Notes under the pieces: generated by a model | Databases searched by the model: none | Told to the model about the DNA's origin: nothing | What the model saw: the letters and a program-made list of their open reading frames with translations, nothing else | Program-made: the position numbers and the translations under genes | Origin: Coffea arabica | Taxonomy: Eukaryota; Streptophyta; Magnoliopsida; Gentianales; Rubiaceae | DNA length: 64,000 bases | Assembly: GCF_036785885.1 (NCBI RefSeq) | Contig: NC_092323.1 | Location: 22,204,501-22,268,500, forward strand | Direction: 5' to 3' | Shown here: positions 56,726 through 64,000 of the stretch, in pieces | Position numbering within the stretch: position 1 is the first letter of the stretch | Layout of the letters: the number at the start of each line of letters is the position of its first letter

Positions 56726-57011
56726 AAAACCATTCTCAATCAAGAGATTTAACTTTTTGAGAGTTAGTATCATATCTAACTATACACATGTATTTTATGT
56801 ATCTTTTCATGTTTTTTCTCACATAACAATCACTTTTCATATGACCTTTTTGACAATAAAAATTACACATAACTAAAAAGTTATTTGCATAAACAGGTTT
56901 AATAAATCTTACTTGTCTTCTCCTATAGACAACAAAATCATTTGCACCAGAATTTAATTTCTTCTCATGAGTGCCAAGATGAGTTTTTGATTCATTCTCT
57001 TGAAAACAATC

Positions 57012-58372
57012 TTATTTTTTATGTTGGAGCAACTCATTTAAATTATCCATTTTTCTTTTCAAATCCCCTTGCTCCTTTTTGAACATTTCACAAAGTCTTA
57101 TTTTTCTATCAAACTCATTTTGTAGATCAATCTCACCCTTTTTCAAGCAATCATTTTTAGTATTCAGTTTTTTATTTTCTTGAAAAAGACGTGCATTATT
57201 TTGAAGAAAAAAACTAATTTTGTGTTTTAATTCCTTGTTTCTAGCATAAGATTCTTTCAAACTATCATGCAATTTTTTAATGAACAATTCAAAATCATCA
57301 TCAGTTTCATCATCACTTTCAAATTGAGGGTTAGAAGTTGTTACCTCATTATCTCTAATGGCCATAAAAATCAATTGAGCAGATTCTTCTTTCTCTTCAA
57401 TTTCACCATCGGAGTTGCACTCATTCCATGTGAATTGAAAGTTGTTGAATCTTGATTTTCTTCCTTCTTTCTTCTTCTTCATTGGACACTCACTCATGTA
57501 GTGTCCAAATTGACCGCATTCATAGCATTTGTCATCTTATTTTTTGTTGGCCTCATGCTTTCCTTTGTTTCTTGCATTATTGAATTTATTGGAATCTGAA
57601 TTGTTAGTCCTCTTCTGAATCTCCTTTTATTGAGAATTCTCTTGAAATTTTTTGTAATGAGAGCAAGATCATTGTCATCAACATCCAAATCTTCTCCGCC
57701 CAAGGAAGTCTAGTCATCTTCATCTTGAGATGTTTTTAGAGCAATACTCCTTTTTACCTTTGTGTCTTTTTCTTCCTGTACCTGGTCTTAAGTTTCAACT
57801 CATAAGATGTTAGAGAGTTTATAAGAGATTCAAAAGGCATAAAATTTAAATTTTTAGCCTCTTCAATAGTAGTCACCTTACTCTCTCAATCCTTGAATAA
57901 AGCATTCAAGATTTTTCTATTTTTCTCTCCTAAGCAGTATTCCTTTTTTAGAATCTCTAAATTCTTAATAAAATCATTAAATCTACAATACTTTTTATCA
58001 ATATTTTCTTGAGATTCCATCTTAAACGATTCATATTTAGTAACTAAGATAGATTTCTTTTGTTCTCTAATATTCTCACTACCTTTATGAATTTCTCTCA
58101 GTTTGTCCCAAATTTCTTTAGTTGACTTACAACCCTTGACTCTAATATATTCATTTGAGTCTAAAGTACTATATAACACATTCATAACTTTTGCATTTAA
58201 GGTGAGATGCTTTCTATTCTCTACAGTCAATTTATTTCTTATTTTTGGTATAGATTTATGAGTGTTTTCATCTACTATAGAGGCATCATATGTACCTTTA
58301 CTAATAATAAACCACAATTCAATATCAATCGATTGCAAGATGATAATCATTCTTTCCTTCCAACTCACGTAA
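57012..58372 (-). pseudogene. copia gag (UBN2-type) with zinc knuckle
   Basis: The minus strand starts within DQHYVSWKERM at the very edge of the right LTR, continues with a gag/UBN2 domain (KGCKSTKEIWDKLREIHKGS, near 58120), an acidic linker, the CCHC knuckle CYECGQFGHYMSEC (about 57530-57485) and a coiled coil to 57012. Stops and frameshifts near 57885, 57710 and 57500 break it into three frames. The first codons of gag, the primer site and the 5' LTR in the proper orientation are missing. Confidence 0.88.
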
Positions 58373-59428
58373 TGTTGATCTTGATTCCTGTCTTTTGATA
58401 TTTACAAAACAAATGGATAGTACTAATATCTTTTCTAAAAAATCCTTTCAGCCTTGAAGCAATTTAATTTAAAGAACAAGAGCATTTGAAAGAAGAAAAA
58501 GAAAGACGAAACTGTCGGACATTCATAAAGACAATACCGGACGTCCGATAGAAACTCTTTGTCTGCTATCGGACGCAAGCATTGGAAGTACCGAACGTTC
58601 GATAGAATTGAGATAATTTTTCAAAATCTCTGTCTGCTATCGGATGCAAGCATCGGAAGTACTGGACGTCCAATAAAATCATTCAAACTCTTTATCTGCT
58701 ATCGGACGCAAGTACCGGACGTCTGATAGAATCCTTCAAATTCTCTATCTGCTATCGGATGCAAGCAATGGTAGTACCGGATGTCCAATACTCCTAACGA
58801 CTAGTTAACTTTTTAGCTATTTTCTATCCTTTGGAAGCATTAATGAATCACTTTCTTGATCTCATATAAATAGAGTATGATCAAAAACTTCAAACAATTT
58901 TTGCACATTGAAAATACAAAAGATATAGAGTAGTTTTAGTGAAAAAATACTCTCTAAAGAAGATTTGTAGTCTTGGTGGTGTGAAATTCATTGTAAACTT
59001 TTCATTTGTGAGTGACTACGTCAATAGTGTAGCTCTGTAAAGGTTGTCCTGAGGGATAGTAAAACTTCCTAATTTGATTGAGTGGAGTTTGGGGTAAGGA
59101 GAAAGTGAGCATTCCTTTATACATAAGATTAATTGTATTTCATCAATTTAAAAAAACTTGTTTGAATTAATCTACAAGTTTAAGAGGAGCTTGGTAGTCA
59201 ATTGATTTGCAATCACTTTCTTCTTATTTACTTATTGTTATCTTGTGATCTTTAAATTGCTTATATCTTCTATTTCTCTCAAGTGATTTTGTTTATTCAT
59301 TGATTGGTTCATTGTGTGATCATTTATAAAAGAGGATAAATTTCATATTGAACAAAAAGTGCCCATAATTTGATTAGCTTTATAATCAATCTAATTTTTT
59401 CCTTCTTAGATTGTTTTCGGGCCTTACA
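58373..59428 (+). mobile_element. copia LTR in opposite orientation, 1056 bp
   Basis: It starts TGTTGATCTTGATTCC at 58373 and ends GGGCCTTACA at 59428, followed at once by the primer-binding site ATTGGTATCAGAATGAGG. Plus orientation is confirmed by the TATA box CATATAAATAGAG (near 58864) preceded by CGGACGTCC-type repeats (58510-58790). It belongs to the same family as 55032-56015 but points the other way, so it cannot be the 5' LTR of the gag beside it. It is the head of a second, truncated element. Confidence 0.85.
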
Positions 59429-59700
59429 ATTGGTATCAGAATGAGGTCGCGGGTTCAAATCTCCCTAACTGTTGTTAGGGGAGGGATTGTTGGCCTAATC
59501 AGCAACATCTTTCAGATCCCGACTCGAAGGGACTAACCGCCCAACCGTGGAATCCAGGGGTGCAATCCCTCATGCTGGCCGAGCGTGGTACGGTACTTTG
59601 CGCTGCCATTGTGGTTAATGAAATAAAATTGCGCCTTCGCTAACAGCTATAGCTTTTGGTGCAATGGTAAGTGCTTGATCCTGACAATATCACATTTACC
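59429..59700 (+). mobile_element. copia primer site running into SINE-like text
   Basis: ATTGGTATCAGA at 59429-59440 matches the initiator-Met tRNA primer site of plant copia elements. It is followed by GAGGTCGCGGGTTCAAATCT, a box-B-type motif, then about 180 bases of tRNA-SINE-like body, then TTTTGGTGCAATGGTAAGTG near 59655, which looks like the box A half. The two halves are in the reverse of the usual order. The element's gag is absent. Confidence 0.45.
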
Positions 59701-60240
59701 TGTATATGGGTAAATGTGTTTCAATAATATACATCATATTATTTAAACTCGTAAGCCATGAACCAAGATAGAATCAAAGCAAGTGAGATTGTCCAACTGT
59801 GTAATTTGAACTTTCTTCTATCTTATAGGAATCTTAGGAGATTAGTTCCTAGTCTACTCTATATAAATGCTTTTCTAAAGTTGTTTGACATTCATTTTCT
59901 AGGAAAAATATATCAATCTTCTTATTCCAAGATACCATATACTAAATTATACCAAATCTTTCTAAATGTCTACATTTACCTTTAACAGAAAACTAAATGT
60001 AGGTTGAAATGACTCTCTATCTAGGTAAGTTTGACTTTTGACTTTTCAAGAGGGATCTTATGGGGTTCGGTCCCTTACTTATGTTGTTTATCCAATTTCT
60101 TGAGGTGTTTCCAAATCTCTTTCGTTGCACAAAAAGTTAATTTTTTGTAATAAGGGTATTGGGTACACAATCTCCATGGCAAACATCTATAGCATTTCTG
60201 AAACTCATATGCCACCCGAGAAGAAACCAAGCAATTGTGT
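59700..60240 (+). repeat. outlying piece of the ~450-bp satellite
   Basis: It shares ATTATTTAAACTCGTAAGCC, GTGAGATTGTCCAACT, AAGTTGTTTGACATTCATTTTC and GAGGTGTTTCCAAATCTCTTT with 52200-52690. The satellite therefore continues on the far side of the copia cluster, which split the array. Confidence 0.7.
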
Positions 60241-60357
60241 TTCGTCATAGAAGACTAACTTTTTACTCATTTTGATAGTGATTTACAATGTTAAACCTAT
60301 TTGTCATGTATTTACTCATTCTTTCACAAAATTTGAGAATAACTATTACTTTTTTTG

Positions 60358-61650
60358 TGACGCCTCCACCTCTCCCTAGGGAAAAGCTTAGGGTATCAGC
60401 GGAAAGCCTGCCAAACTCTCGTCAGGACTCATGCACTCGTCCAAGTTTAATATAGAGCCAAAAACATCCAATGACTTAAATAAAAGTATTTCGAAAATAC
60501 AAGTCACAACTTCTAAAGTTAACAATTATAATTACAATCCACCAACCAACAGTAACAAAATTGCACTTTAAGGGCTACTACCAAAAATACTAGTTTCCAC
60601 CGAATCACTAGTCTAGCTTCTCCAATCCACCTCCATAGCTTGTTAAGAAAAATAAATTTAATGGGATGAACGAATGCTCAGTGAGGCCAAGAAAACAGAC
60701 AAGCAAACACGTAACACCAATAAATCAAATAGCGTGTTTAATAGCAACTTTAAACATGACATTTCATTCAAGTGCACAAGTAGGAATTTAACACACAAGG
60801 AGGATACAGGATCTCTCAGGAGATATTTTCACGTCTCGATCAATTTGAGCTATCTAGGGTTGACCCTTCGTCAACTCAAATAGTAACACGACCGTAGTGC
60901 TCCACTTATTTCCTCTATCTAACTTACACACACTCGGATTTGAAACCAAACATATAAGAGGTGGCGATACTATTCGAGTATGGTAAGCGAGATCTCAAAA
61001 GATCAAACTATTATTTTCCAAGGTTCAACAAGCTTCTCGACCAAGCCTTTACCGGCTCGATTTATAAAGTTAGCCGATGGGTTGAGGTATCCCCACACGT
61101 GTATTTGGTCGACGAGGCAACGCTCCAATCAACTTTGAATCGATCATAGCACTAAATCGGGGTGAACGGTACCTTCCACCTATATAAGGCGTGATATTTC
61201 TAATCGCCCAGTGCTCACGACTTAAAACATGTTCATGTATAAATGCAAGTCACATATATTCATTTAACAAGTATCATGTAATTAAGAGAGAGAGGACGAG
61301 AGCGATAAAGTACACTCTCGCCTCGGCAAATTCATGTATCATATATCACTTATACAAATGTCAATTTAAACATATTAACATCGAACATGCACTTGACACT
61401 CACCAAAAGTCAAGGCAAAACAAGAGCAAAGCGAGAGTAAGATGAGCTATTCGGCGTCCTCGCGACTACCAGAGACATGCACAATCATGATTATCTAGGT
61501 GCTCAACCAAGATTATAAAGAAAAATATTTTCTTACTACCCACTCTCAAGGTCACAAGTCAAGTCGAGTTAAAAGAACTTTTCTCGTTAATATGTTGGAA
61601 TAATGCTCAAAGAGAAGTCGAAAGTCGTTTTTGATTCAAGTCGTGGTAAG
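60358..61650 (-). mobile_element. probable LTR-retrotransposon remnant
   Basis: The plus-strand start TGTGACGCCTCCACCTCTCC and the following text (GGAAAGCCTGCCAAACTCTC; ATGCTCAGTGAGGCCAAG) resemble the 3' end of gypsy (chromovirus-type) LTRs read from the minus strand. No genes are seen. The gypsy element at 61651 appears to interrupt it. Weak family assignment. Confidence 0.35.
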
Positions 61651-62381
61651 TGTAGACAAAGAAAATTTATTAATTTATTTAGTCAAGATTTATTTAAATT
61701 AAATCGATCTTGATTAAATTAAATTAAATTATACAAGTCCATTATGTTTTGGACTGGCAAATTGGGCCAATATTATATGGGCTATTAAATCAAATTAAAT
61801 TCATAGTGTCCATTTAAGTTAGAGTGAATTGATTGCTTTATTAATTCACCATGGACCATTTGGGTTGGCCCACTAGTTAAGCCCAAATTAAATGGGTTTC
61901 TTGAGTTATAAGTTATCCAAAATGCAGGAAGATATCTGGAGGGTTTTCTTGAAGACCTAGCATACATATTTTGGCTATAAATAGAGGTCTTCTCTCAAGG
62001 CAAAGAGATATAGAAAAATCCCTAACATTCGGAGAAACTCTGTCAAATTCCCTCAAGAGCTTTCTTCCTCAAATCCAAATCCAAATCAAGTCAAACAAAT
62101 CCTCCTGCTATCGGTGTTGAAGACTCGAAGTTCCGAGTGTTTGACGCCATCATCAAATCAATCGTTTTCTACGCCGAAATTGTAGGAAACACCCTTTCGA
62201 TTGGAGAACAAGTCTTTTTGGCCCTTCAATTGAAGCTATTCGAAGAAAAGAATCAGAGGATTAATTTCTTTGATTCAAGAATTTTCAGAGATTGTAACCC
62301 GCTTATTATTTGATTTAATAAATTTGATATTTGTGCAAGTTTTCTTGTCTTTTATTTTAGGCAACAAAATTTGTGCTCACA
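61651..62381 (+). mobile_element. 5' LTR of a Ty3/gypsy retrotransposon
   Basis: It runs from TGTAGACAAAG to GTGCTCACA. A TATA box GGCTATAAATAGAGG sits near 61973. The start is inferred from the TG..CA rule and context, since the 3' LTR is outside the window. The element continues to the window edge. Confidence 0.65.
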
Positions 62382-62387
62382 AATTTC

Positions 62388-62407
62388 TGGCACGTCCAGT
62401 GGGACCA
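62388..62407 (+). promoter_or_regulatory. gypsy primer-binding site
   Basis: TGGCACGTCCAGTGGGACCA begins six bases after the LTR and has the TGG start of a tRNA 3'-end complement. The exact tRNA was not determined. Confidence 0.55.
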
Positions 62408-62458
62408 TCTCTGCCTCTCATCTCTTTTCTTCCAACAACTTACCAGTTTCAAAATTCG

Positions 62459-64000
62459 ATGGAGTTCAAGAAGGTGAACTTTTCTCTTGAAGGCTTAGTT
62501 GCTGATGTCTCAACCACTCAAGGGACGCAGTATACTGCACCTCTGACAAGGAGTAAGGCCAAGAAGTTAGCAGAAAGGGCTAAGGCGAACGTTTTGACTG
62601 AAGAAACAAATCTCAAGATGCTTCCCAACAAGGAAGGAACCCATGATGAATCCATTAATAACCCAAGTGATTCTGCTGCCTCTATGGTGATGCCCGTCAT
62701 GATGACCAATACCACAACTGTGGAAGACCAAATCTCGAATCTAGCCAAAATTGTCGAAGGGCTAGTAGTGCATGCGCAAAGTCAAGATGCCAAGATAGTC
62801 AAATTAATGGATATGCTGGAAAATATAGGCGAAAATAGCCTTAATATGTCCAAACAGAAATTCAAAGTGCAAGATGAAGGAGACTCATCATCAAGGGAGA
62901 AGGAGAAAGAGGATGCGAAGTCACAAGCCGCGAAGAAATTTTCAATTTCCCCTGATGGCACCATTCATGTTGATAATCTGAAGGAATTTATCGAAGGCAC
63001 AATCAAGGACAAGATTGGTGGAAGTGCCAAGTTATATAGCGGTTATACCAAACCTTACACCGCTAGAGTGGAAGGTTTGAAGATGCCTGTAGGATATCAA
63101 CCTCCAAAATTTCAACAATTTGATGGTAAGGGCAACCCTAAGCAACATATTGCACACTTCGTGGAAACTTGCAACAATACGGGCACTGATGGTGACTTGC
63201 TCGTTAAGCAGTTTGTTCGCTCGTTGAAGGGAAATACCTTTGATTGGTATACAGATCTAGAGTTTGGAACTATTGACAGTTGGGAGCAGTTAGAGCATGA
63301 ATTTCTTAGTCGCTTCTATAGCACAAAGAGAACTGTCAGTATGACTGAACTCTCTAATACACGTCAATGGAAGAATGAACCTGTCATTGATTTTATCGAC
63401 CGTTGGAGGAATCTAAGCTTAAATTGCAAAGATCGAATTTCTGAATCTTCCGCGATCGAGATGTGTATTCAAGGTATGCACTGGGGACTTAGATATATCT
63501 TACAAGGTGTACAACCAGAAATATTTGACGAATTGTCCATAAAAGCCCACAAATTGGAAATTAATCTTGATGGACAAGAACCGCCAGTCCCTGACCCTCA
63601 CAAGGCTAAAGAGAAACAAGAAGCGAGGAAAGGGGGTAAGCCACCATTCAAAAATGAAAAGAAGGAGGCTATGGCTACAAGTATAACACCTTTTAAGGTC
63701 GTTTCCAAAACGGCCAGGAGAGAAGACAGGAAGAGCAATGCACATCAAGAGCAAGGAAAGAGGAAGCCGACTCTCAAGGAGATGCAAGACAAAGAGTACC
63801 CTTTCCTTGATTCTGATGTCCCTGGTATGTTTGACGATCTGTTAAATATAAACTTGATCACGATTCCTGAGATGAAGCGACCTGATGAGGTCAGGAACAC
63901 TGACGATCCAAACTACTGTAAGTATCACCGATTGGTTGGGCATCCCATTCAAAAATGCTTTGTCTTCAAAGACAAAGTAATGGAGTTGGCGAGACAAGGA
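62459..64000 (+). CDS. Ty3/gypsy gag (open at window edge)
   Basis: Open for 514 codons from ATG at 62459 to the last base with no stop seen. The N-terminal third is charged and probably disordered. A retrotransposon-gag (PF03732-type) domain covers about residues 220-350 with FDWYTDLEFGTIDSWEQLEH and FLSRFYSTKRTVSM. A lysine-rich stretch follows, then YCKYHRLVGHPIQKCF near residue 486, a zinc-binding-like motif found in this type of plant gag. The start follows the primer site by about 50 bases and is the first ATG. The intact frame suggests a relatively young element; pol would lie beyond the window. Confidence 0.9.
   Translation, partial: MEFKKVNFSLEGLVADVSTTQGTQYTAPLTRSKAKKLAERAKANVLTEETNLKMLPNKEGTHDESINNPSDSAASMVMPVMMTNTTTVEDQISNLAKIVEGLVVHAQSQDAKIVKLMDMLENIGENSLNMSKQKFKVQDEGDSSSREKEKEDAKSQAAKKFSISPDGTIHVDNLKEFIEGTIKDKIGGSAKLYSGYTKPYTARVEGLKMPVGYQPPKFQQFDGKGNPKQHIAHFVETCNNTGTDGDLLVKQFVRSLKGNTFDWYTDLEFGTIDSWEQLEHEFLSRFYSTKRTVSMTELSNTRQWKNEPVIDFIDRWRNLSLNCKDRISESSAIEMCIQGMHWGLRYILQGVQPEIFDELSIKAHKLEINLDGQEPPVPDPHKAKEKQEARKGGKPPFKNEKKEAMATSITPFKVVSKTARREDRKSNAHQEQGKRKPTLKEMQDKEYPFLDSDVPGMFDDLLNINLITIPEMKRPDEVRNTDDPNYCKYHRLVGHPIQKCFVFKDKVMELARQG

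Noticed and set aside
1-64000. tRNA, rRNA or organelle genes
   Set aside because: I looked for tRNA-like boxes and found only SINE-type heads; nothing resembles rRNA or chloroplast/mitochondrial genes.

Overview
This is nuclear DNA of a flowering plant. It is AT-rich, with introns bounded by GT..AG, plant gene families (RPW8, an AKR13-type aldo-keto reductase, DUF2828, SGF29, SURF2) and many plant transposon types (MULE, hAT, SINE, LINE, Ty1/copia, Ty3/gypsy). The aldo-keto reductase resembles perakine-reductase/auxin-induced types, which fits a dicot and possibly an asterid, but the species cannot be fixed from the sequence.

The window is gene-poor. Three gene models look intact: a five-exon aldo-keto reductase at 6054-7556 (+) and two nearly identical single-exon RPW8-domain genes at 20148-20708 and 27288-27848 (+). 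A fourth long open frame, the gypsy gag at 62459-64000, runs off the window. The rest is pseudogenes or transposon genes.

Layout. 1-5600: AT-rich spacer with a SINE (17-bp target duplication), a 1.5-kb MULE-type element (9-bp target duplication) and a stray last-exon fragment of an aldo-keto reductase. 6054-7556: the aldo-keto reductase. 9.1-11.9 kb: several hAT-type elements, one nested in an older element. 13.0-15.0 kb: a decayed SURF2 gene (-). 14.36-30.28 kb: a tandem segmental duplication, each unit carrying SURF2 exon 1, an RPW8 gene and DUF2828 remnants, and each later hit by its own insertions. Those are a gypsy/hAT/copia solo-LTR nest in unit 1, and a LINE and a 1.0-kb MULE-like element in unit 2. 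29.2-32.3 kb: a decayed SGF29 gene (-). 33.2-41.3 kb: two joined long-TIR elements, the first containing a satellite made of alternating A/B monomers. 41.7-43.0 kb: a further TIR element.

44.5-50.6 kb holds a complete 6119-bp MULE with ~221-bp TIRs and a perfect 9-bp target duplication. It has a broken mudrA-type transposase gene (+) and a convergent second gene (-) encoding a GRF zinc finger, a coiled coil and a membrane segment. 50.9-53.6 kb (plus 59.7-60.2 kb): degenerate ~450-bp satellite. 55.0-59.4 kb: copia gag/RT remnants between two oppositely oriented ~1-kb LTRs. 60.4-61.65 kb: probable LTR-retrotransposon debris. 61.65-64 kb: the 5' end of a Ty3/gypsy element (LTR, primer site, open gag).

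The most interesting signals are the MULE with a second GRF-finger gene, the higher-order A/B satellite inside a TIR element, the RPW8 pair that is far more alike than its flanks, and arrays of a self-complementary GGACGTCC-type motif just upstream of the TATA box in two related copia LTRs.
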